DNA from: CAVZOY01 sp963777095
Lineage (GTDB): Bacteria > Actinomycetota > Actinomycetes > Mycobacteriales > Geodermatophilaceae
DNA length: 64,000 bases
Assembly: GCA_963777095.1 (NCBI GenBank)
Contig: CAVZOY010000006.1
Location: 1,364,001-1,428,000, forward strand
Reading direction: 5' to 3'
The notes under the pieces are model-generated. The model did no database searches. It saw nothing but the letters and a program-made list of their open reading frames with translations, and had not been told where the DNA came from. Below are positions 18,727 through 28,839 of the stretch, piece after piece. Positions within the stretch are counted from its first letter, which is position 1; every line of letters starts with the position of its first letter. The position numbers were made by a program, and so were the translations under genes.

Positions 18727-20482
18727 CTACCCCCGCGCGTCGCCCGGCCTGCCGACCGGCGGCGGCGGTGGACGTCGGCGCCGAGACACCCACCGCCCGC
18801 GTCGCCTGGTCCCCGGCGTCGTCCGGATCGCCGGCCGCCGCGGCCGCCTCGGCCTGCGCGGCCTGGATGCCCGACTGGTTGCGCAGCGGCAGCTCCGGCA
18901 GGAACCACAGCACGACGAAGCCGAGCGCCACGACCACGGCGGCGATGAGGAACACCACGTCGATCGAGTGCGAGAAGCCGACCTTGAACGGCATCGCGAG
19001 CGCCTCGGGCAGCCGCTGGATGAACGACGTGTCCGACAGGTCGGGCGTGCCGCTCCCGAGCGCCTGCCGGAGCTGGCCGCCCAGCGCCGGGTCGGCGCTC
19101 ACCGCGTCGTTCACGGCCGTGCTCGATGTCGCGCGGCAGCCGGGTGAACAGCACCGACAGGAAGGCCGCGGTGCCGATCGTGCCGCCCATCTGACGGAAG
19201 AAGGTGACCGAGGAGGTGGCCACGCCCATCTCCCGCGGCGAGACCGCGTTCTGGACGGCGAGGATCACCGGCTGCATGTTGAGGCCGAGCCCGAGGCCCA
19301 TGAGCACCATGAACGGCGCCAGGCTCCAGACCGAGGCGTCGGCGTCGACCACGAACGACAGCCCGACCAGGGCCACGACCATGAGCACGATGCCGACCAG
19401 CGGGAAGATCTTGTAGCGCCCGGTGCGTCCGATCAGCATGCCGGAGCTCATCGCGCCGGTCATGATGCCGGCGACCAGCGGCAGCATCTGCAGGCCTGCC
19501 ACGGTGGGGCTCGAGCCGTGCACGATCTGCAGGTACTGCGGCAGCAGGAGCAGGCCGCCGAACATGCCGGCGCCCATGACGACGCTGCCCATGCCGGCCG
19601 ACCGCGAAGCTGCGGTTGCCGAACAGGCGCAGCGGCAGCAGCGCGTCCTCGCCGTAGGCACGCTCGGCCAGGACGAAGGCGCCGAGGCCGACGGCGCCGA
19701 TGGCGTAGCAGGCGAGCGCCGCGGTCGAGGCCCAGCCCCAGGTGCGCCCCTGCTCGGCGACGATCAGCAGCGGCACGAGTGCGGTGACCAGCGCCAGCGC
19801 GCCGGGCCAGTCGATGCGGTGCTCGCGCCGCGTGTGCGGCAGGTGCAGCACGCGCATGACGACGGCGAAGGCCAGCGATGCCGAGCGGCACGTTGATCCA
19901 GAAGATCCAGCGCCAGCCGTCGACGCCGAGGATGGAGGACTGCCCGGCGAGGAAGCCGCCGACGACCGGGCCGAGCACGCTGGAGGTGCCCACACGGCCA
20001 TGAAGTAGCCCTGGTACTTGGCGCGCTCCCGCGGCGGCACGAGGTCGCCGATGATGGCCAGCGCCAGGGACATCAGCCCGCCGGCGCCGATGCCCTGCAC
20101 CGCCCGCCACGCGGCGAGCTCGTACATCGACGTCGGCGATGCCGCACAGCGCCGAGCCGATGACGAAGACCGCGATGGCGAACAGGTAGAACGGCCGGCG
20201 CCCGTAGATGTCGGAGAGCTTGCCGTACAGCGGCGTCGAGATCGTCGAGGTGATCAGGAACGCCGTGGTCGCCCAGGCCTGCAGGTCGTAGCCCTGCAGG
20301 TCGTCGGCGATCGTGCGGATGGCCGTGGAGACGACGGTCTGGTCGAGCGCGGCCAGGAACATGCCCAGCATCAGGCCGGCCAGGATCGTCAGGATCTGGC
20401 GGTGCGTGAAGACGCCGTCGGCACCGGGAGCGGCGGCCGCGGCGCGTGCGGAGCGCCGTTCGGCGCTGCGGGTGGAGGTCAT
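18727..20482 (-). CDS. DHA2-family (EmrB/QacA) drug:H+ antiporter (several frameshifts)
   Basis: A major-facilitator exporter with about 14 helices. N-terminus: GVFTHRQILTILAGLMLGMF, then LAALDQTVVSTAIRTIADDL, the DHA2 signature. Motif A is GKLSDIYGRRPFYL; RAVQGIGAGGLMSLALAIIG is also typical. Frames break near 20128, 19990, 19880, 19603 and 19115. The repaired protein is about 560-580 residues. The stop is uncertain: the TAG at 18727 lies just before the 15-bp terminator, whereas the unrepaired frame would read through both hairpins to 18599. Four bp after the MarR gene, so co-transcribed and presumably repressed by it. Confidence 0.87.
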
Positions 20483-20486
20483 GCGG

Positions 20487-20984
20487 TCACCGTCCGAGAA
20501 GAAGAAGAAGAAGGAGCGGCTCGCCGGGCAGCGTCATCGCGATGCCGTCGAGCAGTCGGTCGAACAGGGTCGTGAAGGTGTCGAGTTCGTCGTCGGTCCA
20601 GTCGGCCGTGACCGTCCGCAGGTAGGCGACTCGCTCGGCGCGCAGCTGGTCCAGCTGGGCGTGGCCGGCCTCGGTGAGGACGAGCCGGCTCGCCCGGCCG
20701 TCGGACTCGTCGGCCACGCGCAGCACCAGCCCGCGCTCGACGAGGAGGGCGACGTGCCGGCTGACCGTGGACGGGTCGGCGTGGACGGCCTCGGCGAGGG
20801 CGCTCTGCCGCAGTGGCCCCAGCCGCTGCAGCGGGAAGAGCAGGATGAGGGCGGCCAGGTCGCGGCCGCCCTCGGCGGTGTGCTGCGCCTTGATGCCGTG
20901 GATGAGGCGCATGAACCGCGGCATCTGGTCGCCGAGAACGCGCAGCTCCTCGTCGCGGGCGACCGCGGCGGCGGAGGTGGTCAT
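20487..20984 (-). CDS. MarR-family transcriptional regulator
   Basis: About 165 residues from the ATG at 20984 (TTSAAAVARDEELRVLGDQM). Winged helix: LRQSALAEAVHADPSTVSRH is the recognition helix region and VALLVERGLVLRVADESDGR leads into the DxRxxR-like wing (DGRASRLVLTEAG). First gene of a two-gene unit with the DHA2 exporter, the usual drug-efflux arrangement. The C-terminus ends in a Leu run (EPLLLLLLLGR). An ATG 9 bp upstream (20993) is the alternative start. Confidence 0.9.
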   Translation of the reverse strand: MTTSAAAVARDEELRVLGDQMPRFMRLIHGIKAQHTAEGGRDLAALILLFPLQRLGPLRQSALAEAVHADPSTVSRHVALLVERGLVLRVADESDGRASRLVLTEAGHAQLDQLRAERVAYLRTVTADWTDDELDTFTTLFDRLLDGIAMTLPGEPLLLLLLLGR

Positions 20985-21016
20985 GGCAGGCATCCTCTGG
21001 ACGGGCGGCTGGGACC

Positions 21017-21050
21017 GTTGCACTCTACAGCTTGTTGCAGGGTGCATGCA
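21017..21050. promoter_or_regulatory. Candidate MarR operator
   Basis: Two GTTGCA direct repeats 17 bp apart (21017-21022 and 21034-21039) are followed by the palindrome TGCATGCA (21043-21050). They lie 30-65 bp upstream of the marR start, in the space shared with the divergent hrpA promoter. Confidence 0.4.
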
Positions 21051-21168
21051 TCTACTCGACGGTGGGGTCGGTCACCGGCGGCAGCTCGGTCCGGAGAGGT
21101 GGGATCCTGGGCAGGTTGCCCGACGGCGGTGACATTTCCCTGATCCCGAGAGGACCGCGAGACCGGCC

Positions 21169-24100
21169 GTGACCGCCCCGAACGACGACCTCCGGTCGCG
21201 GCTGTCCGACCTCACCCTCGAGGACGGGCACCGGCTGGGACGGCGGCTCGACGGCCTCCGCACGGTCCGCGATCCGCAGGCGCGGGAGCGCCAACGGCAG
21301 CGGATCGTCGCCGACGTCGCGACGGCCGAGGCGCGCATCGCCCGGCGGCGGGCGGCCGTCCCGGCGATCAGCTACCCCGAGGACCTGCCGGTCAGCGCCC
21401 GGCGGGACGACATCGCGGCCGCCCTGCGCGAAGCCCAGGTCGTGGTGGTGGCGGGGGAGACCGGCTCGGGGAAGACGACCCAGCTGCCGAAGATCGCCCT
21501 CGAGCTCGGCCGCGGCGTCCGTGGCCGGATCGGGCACACCCAGCCGCGGCGGATCGCCGCGCGCAGCGTCGCCGAGCGCATCGCCGAGGAGCTGGACACC
21601 CCGCTGGGCGAGGCCGTCGGGTTCAAGATGCGCTTCACCGACCAGGTGAGCGACTCCACCCTGGTCAAGCTGATGACCGACGGCGTCCTGCTCGCCGAGA
21701 TCGCGGCGCGACCGGCTGCTGCGCCAGTACGACACGATCATCCTGGACGAGGCCCACGAGCGGAGCCTCAACATCGACTTCCTGCTGGGCTACCTCGCCC
21801 AGATCCTGCCGCGCCGTCCCGACCTGAAGCTCGTCATCACCTCGGCGACGATCGACGTCGAGCGGGTGGCCGCCCACTTCGGCGAGGCACCGGTCGTCGA
21901 GGTGACCGGGCGGACGTACCCCGTGGAGGTCCGCTACCGGCCGGTGGTGGATCCGGACGACGCGGAGGCCGATCCCGACCGCGACCAGGTGTCGGCCGTC
22001 CTCGACGCGGTCGACGAACTGGTCGCCGAGGGCCCGGGCGACATCCTGGTCTTCCTCGCCGGCGAGCGGGAGATCCGCGACACCCAGGAGGCGCTCGCGG
22101 AGCGGGAGTTGCGGAACACCGAGGTGGTCCCGCTCTACTCGCGGCTCTCGGCCGCCGAGCAGCACCGCGTGTTCGCGCCGCATACCGGACGGCGGATCGT
22201 GCTGGCCACCAACGTCGCCGAGACGTCGCTGACCGTGCCCGGCATCCGGTACGTGATCGACCCCGGCACCGCGCGGATCTCCCGGTACAGCCTTCGGACG
22301 AAGGTCCAGCGGCTGCCGATCGAGCCGGTGAGCCAGGCCTCGGCCCGCCAGCGCTCCGGGCGCTGCGGCCGGCTCGGCCCCGGCATCGCGATCCGGCTCT
22401 ACACCGAGGCGGACTTCGAGGCGCGCCCGGAGTTCACCGATCCCGAGATCCTGCGCACCAACCTGGCCTCGGTGCTGCTGCAGATGGCCGCGCTCGACCT
22501 CGGGCGACGTCGAGGAGTTCCCGTTCGTCGACCCGCCCGATCGCCGCGCCGTGGCCGACGGGCTCGCGCTGCTCGAGGAGCTGCACGCCCTCGACCAGGG
22601 GAAGCTCACCGACACCGGTCGCGCGCTGGCCGCCCTGCCGCTGGACCCGCGGATCGCCCGCATGGTGGTCGAGGCCGACCGGCGCGGAGTGCTGGAGGAG
22701 ATCCTGGTCATCGCCGCGGGCCTGACCATCCAGGACCCCCGCGAGCGCCCGGCCGAGCACCAGCAGGCCGCCGACCAGCTGCACGCCCGCTTCGCCGACG
22801 AGCACTCCGACTTCCTGGCGCTGCTCAACCTGTGGCGCTATCTGTCCGAGCAGCAGGACGCGCTGTCGGGCAGCGCGTTCCGCCGCACGGTAAGCGCGAG
22901 TTCCTGCACTACCTGCGCATCCGCGAGTGGCAGGACCTGCACGGCCAGCTGCGCGGCACCGTGCGCCGGCTCGGGATGAACCTGGCCGGGCCGGCGACCG
23001 AGCCCGACGAGCGGGGCATCGCGGCCGCCGTGACCGCCGGCCTGCTCTCCCACGTCGGGCTGCAGCTGGAACCGGCGCAAGAACCGGGACGGGAAGCCCG
23101 GTCGCCCCGGCCGCGAGTACCAGGGCGCCCGCGGCACCCGATTCGTGATCGCTCCCGGTACGCCGCTGGCGAAGAAGCCGCCGCGCTGGGTCGTGGCCGC
23201 CGAGCTCGTCGAGACCAGCCGCCTGTTCGCCCGCACCGTGGCCCGCGTCGACCCGGAGGTCGTCGAGCGGCTGGCCGATCACCTGGTGATCCGGCAGCAC
23301 TCGGAGCCGCGCTGGGACGCCAAGCGCGGATCGGTCGTCGCCACGGAGCGGGTGACGCTCTACGGCATCCCGCTGGTCGTCGGGCCGGCGCGTGCAGTAC
23401 GGCTCGATCGACCCCGTCGTCTCCCGCGAGCTGTTCATCCGGCACGCGCTCGTCGAGGGCCAGTGGACGACGCACCACCGCTTCTGGCACGACAACCAGC
23501 GCGCCATCGCACGGGTCGCCGAGCTCGAGGAGCGGGCGCGCAGGCGGGACATCGCCGTCGACGACGAGACGCTGTTCGAGCTGTACGACGCCCGCATCCC
23601 GGCCGACGTCGTCTCGACGCGGCACTTCGACCGCTGGTGGAAGCAGGCGCGGCGCGAGCGGCCGGACCTGCTCACCTTCTCGCCCGAGATGCTCACCGAC
23701 GCCGCGGCGGCCGGTCAGGTGCGCACCGAGGACTACCCGGACGCCGTCGAGCTGGGCGGTGGACTGACCGCGCCGCTCACCCTGCCGCTGTCCTACGCCT
23801 TCGCGCCCGGCGCTCCCGAGGACGGCGTGACCGTCGACGTCCCGATCGCCGTCCTGGACCGCGTCGCCGAGCAGACGTCGGGGGAGTCGCTGGCGTTCAC
23901 CGTGCCCGGCCTGCGCGAGGAGTTGGTGACGGCGCTGCTGCGGACGCTGCCCAAGCAGGTGCGGCGCGCACTGGTGCCGATCCCCGACCGGGTGCGGGAG
24001 GTGCTGCCCCGGATCGACCCGGGCGAGCCCCTGCTCCCGGCGCTGGAGCGCGAGCTGCGCCGGGCCGTTGCGCTCGTCGTCCCGCCCGACGCCTGGCAGC

Positions 24101-25120
24101 CCCAGCAGGTGCCCGACCACCTGCGGGCCACCTTCCGCGTGCTCGACGACCAGTCCCGGCCGCTGGCGCAGGGCAAGGACCTGGACGCGCTGCGCCGCGA
24201 GGTCGCGCCGCACAGCCGGGCCGGGCCTGGCGCGGGCGGCGGCGACCCTCGAGCGCACCGGGCTGACGTCGTGGGACCTCGGGGACCTGCCGCGCACCGT
24301 CGAGGTGTCGCGAGCGGGTCACCGGGTCACCGCATTCCCGGCGCTGGTCGACGAGGGGGAGACGGTCGGCGTCCGGGTCGTCGCGACGGAGGCCGAGGCG
24401 AGCCGGCTGACGTGGCGAGGGGCTCGCCGGCTGCTCCTGCTCGCCGTGGGCTCGCCGGTGCGACAGGTGGTCAAGGGTCTCTCGCCCGCCACCCGACTGA
24501 CCCTGCAGTTCAATCCGGACGGCGAGATCCCGGACCTGGTCGCCGACTGCGCGGACGCCGCAGCCGACGAGCTGATCGCGGCCGCGGGCGGGCCACCGCG
24601 CGACCCGGCGGCGTTCGACGCGTTGGTCACGACCGCGAAGGGTGAGCTGTTCGCGCTGACCGCCGACACCGTCCGCCGGGTCGAGGCCGTGCTCACCGAG
24701 GCGCGCGAGGTGGCGCTGGCCCTCGGCGCGGCGCCGGCCCGTCTCGTGCCGGAGGCGGCGGTCGCGGACCTGCGGCGGCAGATGGGTGGGCTGCTGCACC
24801 GGGGGTTCGTCGCCGCGATCGGCCGGCGCCGGTTGCCGGACGTCGTCCGGTACCTGCGCGGCATGCGGCACCGGCTGGAGAAGCTCCCGGCCAACGCGGC
24901 GCGCGACGCGGTGTGGACCGAGCAGGTGGCCGCCGTGACCGCGGAGTACGAGCAGCTGCGGACGCAGGTGCCGCCCACCGGGGCGCCCGACGACCCGGTC
25001 GTCGCCGTCCGCTGGATGATCGAGGAGCTGCGGATCGGACTGTTCGCCCAGCCGATCGGCACCAGCCGGCCGGTGTCCGAGCAGCGGATCTACAAGGCGA
25101 TCGACCGCGTCCTCGCCTGA
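21169..25120 (+). CDS. hrpA: ATP-dependent RNA helicase HrpA (six frameshifts)
   Basis: About 1,315 residues, normal for HrpA. DEAH-box motifs: VVAGETGSGKTTQLPK (I), TQPRRIAARSVAERIA (Ia), IILDEAHERSLNIDFLLGYL (II), VITSATID (III), RIVLATNVAETSLTVPGIRY (V) and QRSGRCGRLGPG (VI). The DUF3418 C-terminal domain follows (SYAFAPGAPEDGVTVDVPIA; QVRRALVPIPDRVREVLPRI). Single-base indels near 21708, 22503, 22892, 23076, 23385 and 24226 split it; all but one are extra G or C bases, and the sequence either side matches the family. GTG start. Role: rRNA/mRNA remodelling. Monocistronic, ending at a repeat-type terminator. Confidence 0.93.
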
Positions 25121-25121
25121 A

Positions 25122-25181
25122 AGAGGACCATCCTTCCCCCCACGCCTCGCACGCTCGGCGCGGGCCCCTGAAGGAGTGGCC
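25122..25181. repeat. Terminator-like repeat, copy 1
   Basis: A 60-bp element, near-identical in inverted orientation to 26433-26491. Its ends pair (GGACCATCCTTC with GAAGGAGTGGCC), giving a long hairpin with a conserved apical part containing CACGCCTCGCACGCTCGG. It sits between the convergent hrpA and HTH genes, acting as a bidirectional terminator. Confidence 0.75.
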
Positions 25182-25189
25182 TTCTGGGG

Positions 25190-25579
25190 TCAGGTGTCGT
25201 CGTCGGGCCTGTCGTGGCCGGAGGGGGCGCCCTCGTGCAGCAGCGCCGAGATCCGCTGCCGGGTCACGCCGAACAGCGCGGCGATCTTGTTGATGCTCAC
25301 GTCCTCGTCGTTGAGCGCGCGGGCCTGCTCGCGCCGCCAGGCGTGGCCGCGGGTGGCCAGGGACGACATCACCGAGGAGATGCTCTCGACGACCAGGGGG
25401 CGCTTCTCGTGCGTGACGATCTCCAGCCACGGGCGGCCCTGCCGACGCTGCTCGAGGAGGCGCTCCGCCCGGTCGCGGGCGTGGCGCAACTGGTCCAGGC
25501 ACGTGTCGAGCTCGCCGACCAGGGCCTCGAGCGCGGCGATCGCCGGCTCGGCCGCACCCGGCGGGCCGCTCGTGTCCAC
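25190..25579 (-). CDS. Small coiled-coil / helix-turn-helix DNA-binding protein
   Basis: 129 residues from a GTG at 25579 with CGGAGGA upstream. The N-terminal half is helical and Arg/Glu-rich (LRHARDRAERLLEQRRQG), suggesting a coiled coil. The C-terminus is a clear helix-turn-helix: SINKIAALFGVTRQRISALL. The tail is acidic (HDRPDDDT). I do not recognise the family. It is divergent from the anti-sigma-like ATPase gene, with several GTTGC/GCAAC inverted repeats between them, so autoregulation and control of the neighbour are likely (inference). Confidence 0.7.
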   Translation of the reverse strand: MDTSGPPGAAEPAIAALEALVGELDTCLDQLRHARDRAERLLEQRRQGRPWLEIVTHEKRPLVVESISSVMSSLATRGHAWRREQARALNDEDVSINKIAALFGVTRQRISALLHEGAPSGHDRPDDDT

Positions 25580-25644
25580 GGTCGTCCTCCGTCGTCGGCG
25601 TACCTGTCGAGCACGACAGGATCACGTGCAGCGTAGCAAGAGCT

Positions 25645-25733
25645 GTTGCATGGCAACACCTATGACATGCAATGGGGGTTGCGCACACCGCTCCGACAGA
25701 GCACAGTGGAGCGCAAGCCGATGGTGTGCAACC
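25645..25733. promoter_or_regulatory. Cluster of GTTGC/GCAAC inverted repeats in a divergent promoter
   Basis: GTTGC-ATG-GCAAC (25645-25657), GCAA-TGGGGG-TTGC (25669-25682) and a longer pair, GGTTGCGCACACC (25677-25689) with GGTGTGCAACC (25723-25733). All share TTGC/GCAA half-sites. They occupy the space between the HTH gene (leftward) and the ATPase gene (rightward). Confidence 0.5.
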
Positions 25734-25791
25734 GAACTGTCGGCGCGGACACGACGGAGTGACCGCTCCTCCTCGCCAGAACGGAACCTGC

Positions 25792-26178
25792 ATGTCCGGC
25801 TACACCGCGCGCGTCGACCTGCCTCCGGTCGTCGTCAGCGTGCCCGTCGCCCGGCACGTCACCCTGGACGTGCTGCGTTCGTGGGGTACGCCGCACGACC
25901 TGGACGACGCGGCCCTGCTGGTCAGCGAACTCGTCTCGAACGTCGTGGACCACGCGCACGCCGAGACGGTGCTCACTCTCGAGCTGTCCGTCGCCGGCGA
26001 CTGGCTGCGGATCTCCGTCGCCGACGGCTCGGCCATCCGCCCCGTGGTGCGCGATCTGCAGAAGGACCGGCCCCGCGGCCGTGGCCTGCAACTGGTCGAG
26101 GCGATCGCCGACCGCTGGGGTGTGGAGGACCACCACGGCGGCACGCGCATCTGGTTCGAGTTGGCCGCGCTCCGGTGA
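25792..26178 (+). CDS. RsbW/SpoIIAB-type ATP-binding protein (HATPase_c)
   Basis: 128 residues, ATG at 25792. GHKL fold: LVSELVSNVVDHAHAETVLT (N box), LRISVADGS (G1 box) and PRGRGLQLVEAIADRWGVED (G2 box). The start is chosen at MSGYTARVDLPP because it fits the family length. Such actinobacterial proteins are anti-sigma-factor kinases or regulatory ATPases. No cognate sigma or anti-anti-sigma gene is adjacent. Possible partners are the PAS-PP2C phosphatase at 52119 or proteins outside the window. Confidence 0.85.
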   Translation: MSGYTARVDLPPVVVSVPVARHVTLDVLRSWGTPHDLDDAALLVSELVSNVVDHAHAETVLTLELSVAGDWLRISVADGSAIRPVVRDLQKDRPRGRGLQLVEAIADRWGVEDHHGGTRIWFELAALR

Positions 26179-26255
26179 CCGCCCGGTGGTTTGTCCTCCG
26201 CCAGGCAGGGGGAGGGCAGCACGTACGCAACCCCCTGCACGAGAGGACGACGACG

Positions 26256-26420
26256 ATGAGCGAGCCGGGTTCGACCGAAGCTGCCGGCGAGGGGATGTCC
26301 GACCGGGAGATGGTCGAGACCGTCGCCGGGCAGACCGACAGCGCGTCCGAGAACGCGGACGAGGCCGGCAAGGACTGGAACGGCGACCCCTCGGCCGCGC
26401 CGGACCCCGCCGACGGTTAG
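26256..26420 (+). CDS. Small acidic protein
   Basis: 54 residues, MSEPGSTEAAGEGMSDREMV and on to DWNGDPSAAPDPADG. Highly acidic, no hydrophobic core, probably disordered. ATG at 26256 preceded by GAGAGGACGACGACG. It follows the ATPase gene by 77 bp and ends before repeat copy 2. No family assigned. Confidence 0.6.
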   Translation: MSEPGSTEAAGEGMSDREMVETVAGQTDSASENADEAGKDWNGDPSAAPDPADG

Positions 26421-26432
26421 CCGCTCTCGAAC

Positions 26433-26491
26433 GGCCATCCTTCAGTGGCCCGCGCCGAGCGTGCGAGGCGTGGGGGGAAGGATGGTCCTCT
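26433..26491. repeat. Terminator-like repeat, copy 2 (inverted)
   Basis: Inverted, almost identical copy of 25122-25181. Ends GGCCATCCTTC and GAAGGATGGTCC pair to form the stem. It lies between the small acidic protein gene and the convergent cysN gene. Confidence 0.75.
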
Positions 26492-26492
26492 C

Positions 26493-27848
26493 TCAGCCCT
26501 GGGCGGGCGTGAGCATCCCGGCGCCGACGGTCACGTTGGTCGCCTCGTCGATGAGGATGAACCGGCCGGTGACCCGGTTGCGGGCGTAGTCGTCGACGAA
26601 CAGCGGCTGCGTCGTCCGCAGCCGCACCCGGCCGATGTCGTTGAGGCCGAGCTCCTGGGCGTCCTGGTCGCGGTGCAGCGTGTTGATGTCGAGGCGGTAC
26701 TGCATCTCCTTGACCACCGCCCGCACCGTCCGGCTCGTGTGCTTGATCGCGATGCGCTGGCGAGGACGCAGCGGCTCGTCGGTCATCCAGCAGATCATCG
26801 CGTCGAGGTCCTGCTCGACCCTCGGCGCGTTCATCGGACGGCAGATCAGGTCGCCGCGGGAGACGTCGAGGTCGTCGGCCAGCCGCACGGTCACCGACAT
26901 CGGCGCGAACGCCTCCTCGATCGGCCCGCGCGGCCCGTCGATGGCGGCGATCGTCGTCGTCAGGCCGCTGGGCAGCACCTGCACCTCGTCGCCGGGCCGG
27001 AGCACGCCGCTGGCCACCGAGCCCGCGTAGCCGCGGTAGTCGTGGTGCGCGTCGGACTGCGGACGGATGACGTACTGGACCGGGAACCGGGTGTCGACCA
27101 GGTTCCGGTCGCTGGCGACGTGCACGTGCTCGATGTGGTGCAGCAGCGAGGAGCCGTCGTACCAGGGGCTGCGGCTCGAGCGGGTGACCACGTTGTCGCC
27201 GTGCAGCGCCGAGATCGGGATGACCGTGAGGTCGGGGATGTTCAGCTTCGCGGCGAACGCGGTGAACTCGTCACGGATGTCCTCGTAGACCTGCTCGGAC
27301 CAGTCGACGAGGTCCATCTTGTTGACGGCCACGACGATGTGCGGAACCCGCAGCAGCGACGCGAGGAACGCGTGCCGGCGGCTCTGCTCGAGCATGCCCT
27401 TGCGGGCGTCGACCAGCACGATCGCCAGGTCGGCGGTCGAGGCGCCGGTGACCATGTTGCGCGTGTACTGCACGTGGCCGGGGGTGTCGGCCAGGATGAA
27501 CGTGCGCCGCGGCGTCGCGAAGTACCGGTAGGCGACGTCGATCGTGATGCCCTGCTCGCGCTCGGCCCGCAGGCCGTCGGTGAGCAGCGCCAGGTTCACG
27601 TAGTCGCCGCCGGCGCTGGCGCGCTCGACGGCCTCGTACTGGTCCTCGAACACGGCCTTGCTGTCGTACAGCAGGCGGCCGATCAGCGTGCTCTTGCCGT
27701 CGTCCACCGAACCGGCGGTGGCGATGCGCAGGATGTCCTTGCGGGCCGTGGCGATCTCCGCGGCCTCGGCCGCGGCCGCCGACTTCAGGTCGACGGCGTC
27801 CTCGACGCGAGGGTGGATCTCGGGCTGGGCGGCGGGTGAGGCTGCCAT
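26493..27848 (-). CDS. cysN: Sulfate adenylyltransferase subunit 1 (GTPase)
   Basis: 451 residues. The GTPase subunit that drives APS formation from sulfate and ATP. G motifs: GSVDDGKSTLIGRLLYD (G1), ADTPGHVQYTRNMVTGAST (G3), VAVNKMDLVDW (G4) and ISALHGDN (G5). An elongation-factor-like beta-barrel follows (VQYVIRPQSDAHHDYRGYAG). The length fits CysN without the fused CysC APS-kinase domain. ATG at 27848 overlaps the cysD stop (TGATG), so translation is coupled. Intact. Confidence 0.96.
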   Translation of the reverse strand: MAASPAAQPEIHPRVEDAVDLKSAAAAEAAEIATARKDILRIATAGSVDDGKSTLIGRLLYDSKAVFEDQYEAVERASAGGDYVNLALLTDGLRAEREQGITIDVAYRYFATPRRTFILADTPGHVQYTRNMVTGASTADLAIVLVDARKGMLEQSRRHAFLASLLRVPHIVVAVNKMDLVDWSEQVYEDIRDEFTAFAAKLNIPDLTVIPISALHGDNVVTRSSRSPWYDGSSLLHHIEHVHVASDRNLVDTRFPVQYVIRPQSDAHHDYRGYAGSVASGVLRPGDEVQVLPSGLTTTIAAIDGPRGPIEEAFAPMSVTVRLADDLDVSRGDLICRPMNAPRVEQDLDAMICWMTDEPLRPRQRIAIKHTSRTVRAVVKEMQYRLDINTLHRDQDAQELGLNDIGRVRLRTTQPLFVDDYARNRVTGRFILIDEATNVTVGAGMLTPAQG

Positions 27849-28756
27849 CAGAAGTACCCCTCCTTCTTCCGGTCCTCCATGGCGGCGTCGCTGACCTTGT
27901 CGTCGCCACGGGTGGCGCCGCGCTCGGTCATGCGGGTCACCGCGATCTCGGCGATGACCTCCTCGACGGTGGTCGCGTGCGAGAGCACGGCGGCGGTCAG
28001 GTTCGCGTCGCCGACGGTGCGGTAGCGCACCGTCTCGCGCCGGACCTCCTCGCCGTCGCGCGGGGTGATGAACTCGTTGACCGCGTAGAGCATCCCCTGG
28101 CGCTCGACGACCTCGCGCTCCTGCGCGAGGTACAGCGGCGGGATGTCGATCTTCTCGCGGAGGATGTACTGCCAGATGTCGAGCTCGGTCCAGTTGGACA
28201 GCGGGAAGACGCGGATCGACTCGCCGAGGTGGATCCGGCCGTTGTAGAGGTCCCACAGCTCGGGACGCTGGTTCTTCGGGTCCCACTGGCCGAACTCGTC
28301 GCGGAAGCTGAACATCCGCTCCTTGGCCCGCGCCTTGTCCTCGTCGCGGCGCGCGCCGCCGAACAGCGCGGTGAAGCCGTGCTTCTCGACCGCGTCGAGC
28401 AGCACCGGCGTCTGGATCCGGTTGCGGGAGCCGTTCGGCTCCTCCTTCACCAGGCCCTGGGCGATGGCCTCGGGCACCGAGGCGACGATCAGGTGGACGC
28501 CGAGCTCGCGCACGCGGCGGTCGCGGAACTCGAGCACGTCGGGGAAGTTCAGCCCGGTGTCGACGTGCATGACCGGGAACGGGATCCGCGCCGGCGCGAA
28601 CGCCTTGCGGGCCAGCTCCAGCATGACGATGGAGTCCTTGCCGCCGGAGAACAGCAGCACGGGCCGCTCGAGTTCGGCGGCCACCTCGCGGATGACGTGG
28701 ATGCTCTCGGCCTCCAGCGTCTCCAGCTGGCTGAGCCGATAGTCAGGCGTCGACAT
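27848..28756 (-). CDS. cysD: Sulfate adenylyltransferase subunit 2
   Basis: 302 residues, ATG at 28756. PAPS-reductase/ATP-pyrophosphatase fold: PVLLFSGGKDSIVMLELARK is the SGGKDS PP-loop. MHVDTGLNFPDVLEFRDRRV, FGGARRDEDKARAKERMFSF and IRVFPLSNWTELDIWQYI are family segments. The C-terminus is MEDRKKEGYF as in other CysD. Makes APS with CysN. Gene order cysQ-cysD-cysN on one strand; cysQ ends 83 bp upstream. Intact. Confidence 0.96.
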   Translation of the reverse strand: MSTPDYRLSQLETLEAESIHVIREVAAELERPVLLFSGGKDSIVMLELARKAFAPARIPFPVMHVDTGLNFPDVLEFRDRRVRELGVHLIVASVPEAIAQGLVKEEPNGSRNRIQTPVLLDAVEKHGFTALFGGARRDEDKARAKERMFSFRDEFGQWDPKNQRPELWDLYNGRIHLGESIRVFPLSNWTELDIWQYILREKIDIPPLYLAQEREVVERQGMLYAVNEFITPRDGEEVRRETVRYRTVGDANLTAAVLSHATTVEEVIAEIAVTRMTERGATRGDDKVSDAAMEDRKKEGYF

Positions 28757-28839
28757 GGGGCGGAACTCCAGGGGATGGTCGGGTCGGGAGAGGCCGGCTC
28801 GGGGAGTCGACGATGGCTCCCGGCGGACACCAGTCTGCG

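Noticed and set aside
22434..24297. Minus-strand frames opposite hrpA
   Set aside because: Low-complexity Arg/Pro-rich translations; the plus strand encodes conserved HrpA/DUF3418 sequence.
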